Source: Lysinibacillus_B sp050613145 | GTDB taxonomy: Bacteria > Bacillota > Bacilli > Bacillales_A > Planococcaceae | DNA: 64,000 nt | Reading direction: 5' to 3' | NCBI RefSeq assembly: GCF_050613145.1 | Contig: NZ_CP192507.1 | Coordinates: 3,100,001 to 3,164,000 of the forward strand | Shown here: piece by piece, positions 49,161-57,478 of the stretch | Layout: each line of letters opens with the position of its first letter | Numbering within the stretch: position 1 is the stretch's first letter | Program-made: the position numbers and the translations under genes | Notes under the pieces: generated by a model | Told to the model about the DNA's origin: nothing | What the model saw: only the letters and a program-made list of their open reading frames with translations | Databases searched by the model: none

Positions 49161-49386
49161 TAGTTTCGCCTCTTTAAAATTTAATAGTGATTTGATTATC
49201 GCCAACATTGTAACATACTTGATACAAGATTTGGCTACTATTTTGTCACATTTTGAACACTTTTTATAAATTATTTATTTTGTCATATTTTACTTACATT
49301 TTATCCTAATAAAAAAACGACTACACATGACTTTCGATCTATATTTTTTACCTGATAATACAAAATCCATAACATTTCAGAGCATT

Positions 49387-50931
49387 TTACAGCATTTCCG
49401 ACATTGTTTTGGCCTGCATATGGAGTTGTAAGTAATCTGGACCACCCGCTTTTGAATCCGTACCAGACATATTAAAACCACCAAACGGTTGATATCCTAC
49501 AATTGCACCTGTACACCCTCGATTAAAATATAAATTCCCGACATGAAAATCCTCACGGGCTTGCTCGATATGCATCCGATTATTCGAAATAACCGCACCC
49601 GTTAACCCATACTCCGTATCATTCGCAATAGCAATCGCCTCTGTAAAATCATTTGCCTGTGTAATGGCTACTACAGGACCAAAAATTTCTTCCTTCATAA
49701 TCCGTGCAGTTGGTTCAACATCAACAAAAACAGTTGGTTCAATAAAGTATCCTACCGAATCATCACTACCGCCGCCCACGATGAGCTTTCCTTCTGCTTT
49801 TCCAATTTCAATATACTCTGTAATTTTCTTAAACGCCTTTTCATCAATCACACTCGCCATAAAGTGTTCTTGATTTACAGGATCGCCCATTTTTAATGCT
49901 TTTGTTAAACTCACTACACGCTCTATCACCTTATTATAGACATTTCCTACAATAACAACACGTGAACACGCAGAACATTTCTGACCTGAAAAACCAAATG
50001 CAGACTTTACAATAGATTGTGCGGCTAGTTCTAAATCTGCATCACTATCAACGATAATGGTATCTTTACCACCCATCTCAGCAATCACACACTTTATCCA
50101 AATTTGCCCTAGTGCCGGTTTAGCTGCACGTTCATTAATGCGAAGCCCTATATCACGAGAACCTGTAAAGCTAATAAAACGTGTTTTCGGATGATCAATT
50201 AAATAATCGCCTACTTCTGCGCCACTTCCTGGCACAAAATTTAATACCCCAGGTGGCAGCCCCGCTTCTTCTAAAACTTCTGCAAACTTATAAGCAATGA
50301 CTGGAGTAGTTGATGCCGGTTTCAATAGCACTGTATTCCCCGTTACAATAGCAGCTACTGTTGTACCTGCCATAATGGCTAGCGGAAAATTCCATGGTGA
50401 AATAATAATGCCCACACCTAACGGGATATAGTCATAACGGTTAAACTCACCCGGCCGACTTTCAACGGTTTGCCCTTCTTTCACACGCAACATCTGTCGA
50501 CCGTAATATTCTAAAAAGTCAATTGCCTCTGCGGTATCCGCATCCGCTTCATGCCATGGCTTTCCTGCTTCTTTCGTTAGCAATGCAGAAAACTCAAATT
50601 TCCGGCGACGAATAATCGCGGCTGCCTTAAATAAAATATCGGCGCGAACATTCGGATTTACCTTTTTCCACGTTTTGAATGTTTCTTCTGCTACTTGCAT
50701 CGCCTGTTCTGCATGTGCTGTTGTCGCCTTCGAAACAATCCCCACTACTTCCGTTTTTTTCGCTGGATTATACGACCTAATTTTTTCTTTTGTTATAATA
50801 CGTTCCCCACCAATAATCAGTGGATATTCCTTACCTAAATATCCTTCGACTAGATCGAGCCCCTTTGCATACGCCGCACGATTATTCTCCATTGAAAAAT
50901 CAGTAAATGGTTCATGCTTATATGGAATCAT
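49387..50931 (-). CDS. pruA: L-glutamate gamma-semialdehyde dehydrogenase
   Basis: 514 residues, the RocA/PruA length in Bacillus (about 515). It oxidises glutamate-5-semialdehyde to glutamate with NAD. Visible: PWNFPLAIMAGTTVAAIVTGNTVLLKPA (NAD-binding), FTGSRDIGLRI, the catalytic Glu in IAEMGGKDTIIVD and the catalytic Cys in FGFSGQKCSACSR. AAAGGAG is 9 nt before the ATG. Upstream of the glutamate dehydrogenase gene; together they complete arginine/proline breakdown. Confidence 0.95.
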   Translation of the reverse strand: MIPYKHEPFTDFSMENNRAAYAKGLDLVEGYLGKEYPLIIGGERIITKEKIRSYNPAKKTEVVGIVSKATTAHAEQAMQVAEETFKTWKKVNPNVRADILFKAAAIIRRRKFEFSALLTKEAGKPWHEADADTAEAIDFLEYYGRQMLRVKEGQTVESRPGEFNRYDYIPLGVGIIISPWNFPLAIMAGTTVAAIVTGNTVLLKPASTTPVIAYKFAEVLEEAGLPPGVLNFVPGSGAEVGDYLIDHPKTRFISFTGSRDIGLRINERAAKPALGQIWIKCVIAEMGGKDTIIVDSDADLELAAQSIVKSAFGFSGQKCSACSRVVIVGNVYNKVIERVVSLTKALKMGDPVNQEHFMASVIDEKAFKKITEYIEIGKAEGKLIVGGGSDDSVGYFIEPTVFVDVEPTARIMKEEIFGPVVAITQANDFTEAIAIANDTEYGLTGAVISNNRMHIEQAREDFHVGNLYFNRGCTGAIVGYQPFGGFNMSGTDSKAGGPDYLQLHMQAKTMSEML

Positions 50932-51145
50932 TTCTCATCGCTCCTTTAACGACATTATCGCTTATGTAGCATGACGAAGAAAAAATAGCCCCTTTTACAA
51001 CACATCATACTACTAACGCCTTTTATAGATGTATGCTTGACTAATCGTTAAAATTAGAAAGACACACCTCGACCAAAATAGGTCGAGATGATGTTCTTAC
51101 TTATGTGGATTTCCTTAAATTCCATACTTTCTTATCCACTAAAAA

Positions 51146-51177
51146 GAATGTGCTAATCCTTTATGATAAGCACATTC
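51146..51177 (-). terminator. yugI terminator
   Basis: Stem GAATGTGCT / AGCACATTC with internal mismatch-free extension, followed on the minus strand by TTTTTAG. Confidence 0.75.
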
Positions 51178-51184
51178 CTTGACA

Positions 51185-51559
51185 TCATTCACCTGACTGA
51201 CTAATCCAATCTTGTAATTTACTTTTTAATAACTGGAATCCATTTGCATCGGCCTCATCTACACGGTCTTGAAGCGATCGACGCGGTACTTGTTCACGCT
51301 TTCTTTGTTGTGGCGCTTCATGTAGCACTCGAATGGATAAACTTATTTTCTTGGCATCATCATCTACTTCAAGTACTTTTACAGTAATTTCGTCCCCGAC
51401 GTTTAAATAATCATGTACATCCTTTACAAACCCATACGTAATTTCTGAGATATGAACAAGTCCCTGTGTATTTTCATCTAACGCAACAAATGCACCGTAC
51501 GGTTGAATTCCCGTTACTTTACCAGTTAACACTTCACCTACTTCATATTTTTTTGCCAT
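51185..51559 (-). CDS. yugI: S1-domain RNA-binding protein, general stress protein 13 type
   Basis: 124 residues: one S1 domain at about 5-76 (VGEVLTGKVTGIQPYGAFVALDENTQGLVHISEI...LNVGDEITVKVLEVD) and a charged C-terminal tail. YugI (GSP13) associates with ribosomes in B. subtilis; translation-related role. The ATG follows AGAAAGTAGGAACAAAGCT, a moderate ribosome site. The neighbours yugE, patB and pbpD lie in a comparable part of the Bacillus chromosome. Confidence 0.88.
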   Translation of the reverse strand: MAKKYEVGEVLTGKVTGIQPYGAFVALDENTQGLVHISEITYGFVKDVHDYLNVGDEITVKVLEVDDDAKKISLSIRVLHEAPQQRKREQVPRRSLQDRVDEADANGFQLLKSKLQDWISQSGE

Positions 51560-51810
51560 AGCTTTGTTCCTACTTTCTCTATACTTTATCTACGAAATCG
51601 TCATGTTAAATTATAACATATCAAAACATTCCCCACAAAGAATGTCCTACATGTACCTACATGTTCTCTTTTTTTACTTTTTTACAATAATTATTTATAC
51701 ACTACGAAATATTCTAAAAAATTTTAAAATTTTTTAGAAAAATGACTTTGTTTTCATTATAAAGTACGATAGAATGAATACTGTTTTTGATTTTTAAGGA
51801 GGTTTTATGT

Positions 51811-53136
51811 TTGTCATCTAGAGATCAATTCGCCTCTAAGATTGGATTTATATTAGCAGCTGCTGGTAGTGCAATCGGTCTCGGAGCGATTTGGAAATTC
51901 CCGTATATGGCTGGTACAAATGGGGGAAGTGTTTTTATCTTTCTTTTCATTTTATGTACTGTATTTATTGGTCTTCCGATTTTAATTGCAGAGTTCATGA
52001 TTGGTCGACGCGGTCAACTTGATCCGATTAATTCATTTAAAGCACAAGCACCAAGTAAACCTTGGTATATGATTGGTTGGTTAGGTCTAATAGCGTGTGG
52101 TTTAATTTTATCGTTCTACAGTGTTGTAGGTGGCTGGATTTTAAGTTATTTATTCCGTGCGGTTTCGATGAGTTTAACAGGGCAAGGTTTAGATTTCGCT
52201 GCCTTATTTGGTGAGATTATTTCAAACCCAGTAGAAGTATTAATGGCACAAGGCGCGTTTATGTTGTTGACACTATTAATTGTACAGGCTGGTATTAAAG
52301 GTGGTATCGAAGTAGCAAGTAAATGGATGATGCCTTTACTGTTTATCTTCTTTATTCTATTGTTCATTCGCTCGATTACATTAGACGGTGCAATGGAAGG
52401 TATTAAATTTATGTTTGTACCAGATTGGTCATACTTAAATGCGAAAACATTATTACTTGCACTTGGCCAAGCATTTTTCTCTCTAAGTGTCGGTGTATCC
52501 GCAATGATTACGTATGCTTCCTATTTACCACGTACAGAAAACATTGTTAGTTCTGCACGTAATGTAGCGATTATGAATATTGGGATCTCCATTTTAGCTG
52601 GACTTGTTATTTTCCCAGCTGTTTTCGCACTTGGTTATTCGCCTGAGCAAGGACCTGGACTTGTATTTATTATGATTCCTGCTGTATTCGAACAATTGCC
52701 GATGGGCGGTTTATTTTTAATCATCTTCTTCATTTTACTGTTATTTGCAACGACTACTTCATCTATTGCACTATTAGAGGTTGTTGTATCAATTGGAATG
52801 GGCAAGAAAACACAGGGGCGTAAACGTGCTTCATGGCTTTTCGCTACAATTATTTTTATTGTCGGAATTCCAAGTGCCTTATCATATGGTATTATGAGTG
52901 ACTTTACCATTATGGGTAAAAACTTCTTTGACTTTGCTGATTACTTAACAAATAGTATTATGATGCCGATTGGTGCATTACTTACTTCACTATTTGCTGG
53001 CTTCCATTACTCAAAGAAAATCTCACAGGAAGAATTCCAATCTTCCCCATTTCTTTTTAAAACGTGGCTACTAATCGTTCGTTATATTGCACCAATTGCG
53101 ATCATCGTCATATTGATTCGCCATGTATTCGCATAA
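51811..53136 (+). CDS. sodium-dependent NSS/SNF-family transporter
   Basis: 441 residues, eleven to twelve membrane helices. The N-terminal signature is clear: FASKIGFILAAAGSAIGLGAIWKFPYMAGTNGGSVF (sodium and substrate site, LeuT TM1), then VVGGWILSYL (TM3) and SLSVGVSAMITYASYLP (TM6-7). Bacterial members such as LeuT, MhsT and TnaT import neutral or aromatic amino acids with sodium. Start chosen as TTG 51811: AAGGAGG (51796-51802) is 8 nt upstream, and a tempting ATG between them is out of frame and stops after four codons. Confidence 0.93.
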   Translation: MSSRDQFASKIGFILAAAGSAIGLGAIWKFPYMAGTNGGSVFIFLFILCTVFIGLPILIAEFMIGRRGQLDPINSFKAQAPSKPWYMIGWLGLIACGLILSFYSVVGGWILSYLFRAVSMSLTGQGLDFAALFGEIISNPVEVLMAQGAFMLLTLLIVQAGIKGGIEVASKWMMPLLFIFFILLFIRSITLDGAMEGIKFMFVPDWSYLNAKTLLLALGQAFFSLSVGVSAMITYASYLPRTENIVSSARNVAIMNIGISILAGLVIFPAVFALGYSPEQGPGLVFIMIPAVFEQLPMGGLFLIIFFILLLFATTTSSIALLEVVVSIGMGKKTQGRKRASWLFATIIFIVGIPSALSYGIMSDFTIMGKNFFDFADYLTNSIMMPIGALLTSLFAGFHYSKKISQEEFQSSPFLFKTWLLIVRYIAPIAIIVILIRHVFA

Positions 53137-53139
53137 GTT

Positions 53140-53177
53140 AAAAGTCGTCTTCATATCGTTTTATGAAGACGGCTTTT
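53140..53177 (+). terminator. NSS transporter terminator
   Basis: Arms AAAAGTCGTCTTCATA and TATGAAGACGGCTTTT (one G-U pair), followed by AATTTTC. Confidence 0.85.
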
Positions 53178-53274
53178 AATTTTCAATTTTTAGACAAAAT
53201 GTGAAAGCTATTTATAAATCAGCTCGTATTATAATAACTATAACAAACTGAAATCGAAAGGATGTGCTCGCTTT

Positions 53275-53478
53275 ATGACGATGAAATTACATGATTTATT
53301 AAAACAGCTACGCGAAGAACGCAATTGGTCATTAGAAGATTTATCTAAAAAAACGCAAGTTGGGGTTGAAAAATTAGCCATGTATGAGAATGGTGAGTCA
53401 ACGCCTTCGGTACAAACGATTTTAAAATTATCAAATGTCTTAGAAGTACCTGCTTCTAACTTAATGGACGGTTTATAA
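53275..53478 (+). CDS. small XRE-family helix-turn-helix protein
   Basis: 67 residues that are nearly all one HTH_3 domain: LLKQLREERNWSLEDLSKKTQVGVEKLAMYENGESTPSVQTILKLSNVLEVPASNLM. Such stand-alone proteins are usually small repressors. GAAAGGATG is upstream at about 9-12 nt. A dispersed repeat element follows directly after its stop. Target unknown; no adjacent toxin or phage gene. Confidence 0.85.
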   Translation: MTMKLHDLLKQLREERNWSLEDLSKKTQVGVEKLAMYENGESTPSVQTILKLSNVLEVPASNLMDGL

Positions 53479-53485
53479 CGGGGAC

Positions 53486-53570
53486 ACCGCAGGAACAATG
53501 TTTTTAGTAGATATTTATTAAGAAGCAAAGGGGGTGCCTCGAAAGTAAAAACTTTCGGGGCACCCTCTAA
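53486..53570. repeat. dispersed intergenic hairpin element, copy 3
   Basis: Conserved lead (GCAGGAACAAT...TTATTAAGAAGCAAAGG) and hairpin with arms GGGTGCCTCGAAAGT / ACTTTCGGGGCACCC. Compared with 12721-12760 the stem changes are paired (T-A to C-G, A-T to C-G), so pairing is kept. Confidence 0.8.
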
Positions 53571-53647
53571 ATCACCAAGTATCCATTAATATGAATGGCA
53601 TCCAAAATGCGCCCTTATATCAACTACATTATTAAAATCGTATCTTT

Positions 53648-53908
53648 CTAAATGATACATTTCGCTTCAAATTTTATCGCAATTAGTTTACGAGCCATTT
53701 CTACACATTCTTCAAACGGAATCCACTGTTCAAATGAATGTTCATAAACATTTTGAATCACCTTCGCTAAATCGCTCGGATTATCTATTCCCTGTAATGC
53801 TGCTACCACATCAGCTGTCTCTGTATCATAACCATCTTTACCTAATTTAAAAGGGTCCCAATGCACAAGCATCCAAACTGCCTTTTTATTCATTTCAATA
53901 TTTTCCAC
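53648..53908 (-). CDS. yugE: DUF1871 protein, YugE-like
   Basis: 86 residues from the GTG at 53908, which has GGGGAG 5 nt upstream; this gives exactly the length I recall for B. subtilis YugE (86). A longer frame to 53953 lacks a ribosome site. Mostly helical, with VWMLVHWDPFKLGKDGYDTETADVVAAL, the DUF1871 pattern. Function unknown. Divergent from patB, as in the B. subtilis neighbourhood. Confidence 0.82.
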   Translation of the reverse strand: MENIEMNKKAVWMLVHWDPFKLGKDGYDTETADVVAALQGIDNPSDLAKVIQNVYEHSFEQWIPFEECVEMARKLIAIKFEAKCII

Positions 53909-53988
53909 AATAACTCCCCTGACTACTCTTTCTACTATTTCGTATGATAACATATATGTAAGACTAACAAAAAGAAAAGAGTGATAGT

Positions 53989-55158
53989 ATGTCAGTTTTT
54001 AATCAAGTTTATCCACGTAGAAATACCCGCTCACTAAAGTGGGACAAAATGGAGAAGGTTTACAATATGGACGATGCTTCTGAACTATTAGCGATGTGGG
54101 TAGCTGATATGGATTTTGCTCCCCCTCAAGCTGTAGTAGATGCTTTACATAAAAGATTGGAACATCCTATTTTCGGTTATTCCCTTGTCGATGATCATTG
54201 TAAAAATGCCATTGTCTCTTGGTTTGAGCGCCGACACAATTGGACAATTGATCCAAATTTAATGCTTTTCCATAGCGGTGTCGTACCGGCAATTGCTAAT
54301 ATCGTCAGTGCATTTACAGAGCCGAATGATAAAATTGTTGTCTCCACACCGATTTATCCACCATTCTTTAACGTACCAAAAAACCAAAAACGCGATTTAA
54401 TCATGTGTGATTTACATGAAGAAAATGGTACATACCGCTTTAATTTTGATACGTTAGAAGCTGCTTTTAAAGAGGCGAAAATGTATATTTTATGTAACCC
54501 ACATAACCCAGGCGGTATGACATGGTCACAGCAAGATCTCGAAAAAATTATTGAGCTCGCGATTCAACATGATGTGTTCATTTTATCCGATGAAATTCAT
54601 GCGGATTTGCTTATTGGTGACAACAAGCATATTCCACTACTCACGGTCGCACGAGCAAATGAAGCGAACATTATTACATGTATTGCACCTACAAAAACAT
54701 TTAATATCGCAGGTATTCAAGCAGCGATGACGGTTTCGTCCAATGTGGAATTAAAACGAGCACTGGAACAGTACGGTGCAGCACACGGTCTTTTCGAATT
54801 AAATGCATTCGTTTCAACAGCAGTAGAAGCAACCTATACGGAAGGTGATGCTTGGCTAGATGAACTACGCACTTATTTATCGAACAATATGGATTACGTT
54901 ATAGAAGAGCTAACGAAAATTCCAGGCATTCACATTCAGAAACCACAAGCAACCTATCTCATTTGGATTGATTACCGAGAGACAGGCATCGAAGAAAAAG
55001 ATATGATGAATCGACTGCTAACAATTGGTAAACTGGCGCTAGATCCAGGAACAAAATATAGTGAAGCAGGTCGCGGTTTCTTACGTATGAATGTCGCTGC
55101 TCCGTTTGAAACAATTCAAGAGGGTGTAGAACGATTTAAAAAGGCACTTCAAAAATAA
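53989..55158 (+). CDS. patB: PLP-dependent C-S lyase (MalY/PatB family)
   Basis: 389 residues, fold-type I aminotransferase-like. Visible: AMWVADMDFAPPQAVVDAL, GVVPAIANIVSAFTEPNDKIVVSTPIYPPFF, NPHNPGGMTWSQQDL, SDEIHADL and the PLP lysine in IAPTKTFNIAGIQAA. PatB is a cystathionine beta-lyase (C-S lyase). Ribosome site AAAGAGTGAT before ATG 53989. Followed by a strong terminator. Confidence 0.93.
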   Translation: MSVFNQVYPRRNTRSLKWDKMEKVYNMDDASELLAMWVADMDFAPPQAVVDALHKRLEHPIFGYSLVDDHCKNAIVSWFERRHNWTIDPNLMLFHSGVVPAIANIVSAFTEPNDKIVVSTPIYPPFFNVPKNQKRDLIMCDLHEENGTYRFNFDTLEAAFKEAKMYILCNPHNPGGMTWSQQDLEKIIELAIQHDVFILSDEIHADLLIGDNKHIPLLTVARANEANIITCIAPTKTFNIAGIQAAMTVSSNVELKRALEQYGAAHGLFELNAFVSTAVEATYTEGDAWLDELRTYLSNNMDYVIEELTKIPGIHIQKPQATYLIWIDYRETGIEEKDMMNRLLTIGKLALDPGTKYSEAGRGFLRMNVAAPFETIQEGVERFKKALQK

Positions 55159-55169
55159 GACCATCAAAT

Positions 55170-55211
55170 AAAAAAAGCTTCCAAAGATCAGGTACTTTGG
55201 AAGCTTTTTTC
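55170..55211. terminator. patB terminator, bidirectional
   Basis: Arms AAAAAAGCTTCCAAAG and CTTTGGAAGCTTTTTT around ATCAGGTA. Confidence 0.9.
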
Positions 55212-55444
55212 TAGGCATTTTCTTTTTCTTTTTCCTTTTCCATACGCTTATCACGTTCTTCTAATGCACGTTCTTCAAGCTTTTTTGCTTCTGCCGCTTG
55301 TTTTGCTGAATTTTTACGTAGCCATTTAAATATTAAAAACACGACTACAAATAGCAACATCATTTCAATGGCAGCTGGAAGATAAGTCGACTTATCTTCT
55401 GGAAAATATAAGAAACCCCAGTTGAGGATGAATTGATCCATCAT
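55211..55444 (-). CDS. small membrane protein with charged C-terminal helix
   Basis: 77 residues. One membrane helix at about 23-42 (LPAAIEMMLLFVVVFLIFKWL) then a long charged helix rich in Glu, Lys and Arg (KKLEERALEERDKRMEKEKEKE) probably coiled coil. Starts 18 bp after the cyclophilin gene and is likely co-transcribed with it. Function unknown. Two adjacent ATGs (55444, 55441) are possible; the ribosome site GAAAGAAGTGTGAG is modest. Confidence 0.72.
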   Translation of the reverse strand: MMDQFILNWGFLYFPEDKSTYLPAAIEMMLLFVVVFLIFKWLRKNSAKQAAEAKKLEERALEERDKRMEKEKEKENA

Positions 55445-55462
55445 CTCACACTTCTTTCGTTA

Positions 55463-56050
55463 TTATTCAAAAACAGTGATCGATTCAATTTTAACATCTT
55501 CTTTTGGTTTATCGTGCATATTACGGTCAACGTTCGTAATATTGTCAACAATGTCCATGCCTTCGATTACTTGACCAAATACTGTATGTTTGCCATCTAA
55601 CCAAGGTGTACCACCGTTTTTCTTGTATACATCTACCTCTTCTTTAGACCAGCCACGTACTTCCATTTGCTTTAACATTGACACTTCTACTTGAGGTGCT
55701 TGTACGATAAAGAATTGAGAACCATTCGTGCCAGGACCCGCGTTCGCCATTGATAAGGCACCGCGAATATTTAATAACTCGGGTACACATTCATCTTCAA
55801 ATGTACCACCCCAGATTGATTCACCACCCATACCTGTACCAGTTGGGTCGCCGCCTTGAATCATGAATTTTGGAATGACACGGTGGAAGATAATACCGTT
55901 ATAGTAACCTGATTTTGCATGACCTAAAAAGTTTTCAACCGTTTTGGGTGCATGTTGTGGGAATAGTTTAATTTTAATATCACCCATTGTTGTTTTCATT
56001 TCTACTAGTACTTCGCCAGCATTTAATTCTTTTGATAATTGTGGAAACAT
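55463..56050 (-). CDS. cyclophilin-type peptidyl-prolyl cis-trans isomerase
   Basis: 195 residues, cyclophilin fold: VENFLGHAKSGYYNGIIFHRVIPKFMIQGGDPTGTGMGG (with the catalytic Arg in FHRV), LSMANAGPGTNGSQFFI, and LDGKHTVFGQV. An insertion of about 25 residues (VSMLKQMEVRGWSKEEVDVYKKNGG) after FFIVQAPQ distinguishes this longer cytosolic type from the ~143-residue PpiB. No signal peptide. Start at 56050 since AAAGGAG is 8 nt upstream; the frame is open 12 codons further. Followed by the small membrane protein gene. Confidence 0.92.
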   Translation of the reverse strand: MFPQLSKELNAGEVLVEMKTTMGDIKIKLFPQHAPKTVENFLGHAKSGYYNGIIFHRVIPKFMIQGGDPTGTGMGGESIWGGTFEDECVPELLNIRGALSMANAGPGTNGSQFFIVQAPQVEVSMLKQMEVRGWSKEEVDVYKKNGGTPWLDGKHTVFGQVIEGMDIVDNITNVDRNMHDKPKEDVKIESITVFE

Positions 56051-56205
56051 GCTTGTCTCTCCTTTAAATAAATATAGGTGTTGCATACCTCGATTAAGTT
56101 TACCATACCTTCACAATTTTTCCGATTAAAAAACTACTTCATTCGCCTCACGAAATAACTTATACTAAATAGAACGTTCAAAATAGATAGGAAGTATCAA
56201 AATAG

Positions 56206-57423
56206 ATGCAAAATAGAAAACACAATTTTACGATTATTTTCATTGCCAATTTTATAGTAGCTGCCTCTGCCACGATGATTATGCCGTTCTTATCGCTTTA
56301 TATAAATACACTCGGTAATTTCACAGAAAGCTATGTACAAAAATGGGCGGGACTTATTTTCGCTGCAACATTTATGACTGCCTTTTTAATGTCACCTATT
56401 TGGGGAAGAATTTCCGACAAATATGGCTATAAACCTATTATGATTATAAACTGCTTCGGGGTTGCAATTAGTATTTTTTTAATGGGCTATGTGCAAAATG
56501 TCGAGCAGTTTTTCTTATTGCGTTTATTGATGGGCATTGTAACAGGCTTCATTCCTACATCGATGGCGTTTATTAGTAAACATACACCAAAAGAAATTGC
56601 GGGAAAAACGCTCGGTACATTGCAAATGGGCAGTGTTGGTGGCACCCTTTTTGGTCCAGTAATTGGTGGTGCGGTAGCAGATGCAGTCGGCTTTAGCTAT
56701 ACTTTTATTTTCACTGCGATTGCCATTGCTATTGCTGCTATGATCATTATAATTGGTGTGCATGAACCTAAAGTAGAACAAAGGAAAAAATCGGCCATTT
56801 ACTCCCGAAAAAATGTCATTTGGGCTATTTTCCATCATCGTTTACTTTTAAATGTCATGCTTATTACAACGCTTATTCAAATTGGAAACTTTAGCATTCA
56901 ACCACTGCTTTCTCTTTATGTATCACATTTAACAGCAACAGAAGAAGTAGCATTACTTGCTGGTATCACATTCAGTGCAACTGGGCTTGGAAATATTTTA
57001 TTCGCAAGATTTTGGGGGAAATTAAGTGATCGGATTGGATATGAAAAAGTATTAACGTATTTACTGATTGCTTGTGTAATGTTTATTATACCGCAAGCAC
57101 TCGTGACAGCACTTTGGCAGCTGATGATACTTCGTCTACTGTTCGGTATTGTTGCAGGCGGTTTAATTCCTGTCACATCCGCGCTTATCCGTCGGGAAGC
57201 ACCAATCGAAGTACAAGGTGAAATGATGGGCTATAACCAAAGTTTTCGTTTCCTAGGAAATATTTTAGGTCCTATTCTTGGTGGTGTAATTAGTGGTATG
57301 TGGAGTATCCCCGCTGTCTTTTATTCAACAGGTCTACTTTTTTTTAGTGCATTTCTTATTGTGTATTTCATCAAAAAAATGCCGAAGCAATATGTAGAGG
57401 ATTTACTTAAAAATCACGTATGA
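56206..57423 (+). CDS. MFS multidrug-type transporter (YuxJ-like position)
   Basis: 405 residues, twelve membrane helices. MFS signature between helices 2 and 3: GRISDKYGYKPIM; antiporter-like segment GTLQMGSVGGTLFGPVIGGAVAD in helix 5. Resembles drug:H+ antiporters of the MdtG/YuxJ sort. A ribosome site AGGAAG lies about 11 nt before the ATG. Ends 55 bp before pbpD, the neighbour that follows yuxJ in B. subtilis. Substrate not known. Confidence 0.9.
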   Translation: MQNRKHNFTIIFIANFIVAASATMIMPFLSLYINTLGNFTESYVQKWAGLIFAATFMTAFLMSPIWGRISDKYGYKPIMIINCFGVAISIFLMGYVQNVEQFFLLRLLMGIVTGFIPTSMAFISKHTPKEIAGKTLGTLQMGSVGGTLFGPVIGGAVADAVGFSYTFIFTAIAIAIAAMIIIIGVHEPKVEQRKKSAIYSRKNVIWAIFHHRLLLNVMLITTLIQIGNFSIQPLLSLYVSHLTATEEVALLAGITFSATGLGNILFARFWGKLSDRIGYEKVLTYLLIACVMFIIPQALVTALWQLMILRLLFGIVAGGLIPVTSALIRREAPIEVQGEMMGYNQSFRFLGNILGPILGGVISGMWSIPAVFYSTGLLFFSAFLIVYFIKKMPKQYVEDLLKNHV

Positions 57424-57478
57424 CGAATAGTAAATATATGTTATATTTGCATGTGAGCAAACTGTTGGAGGAAGGAAT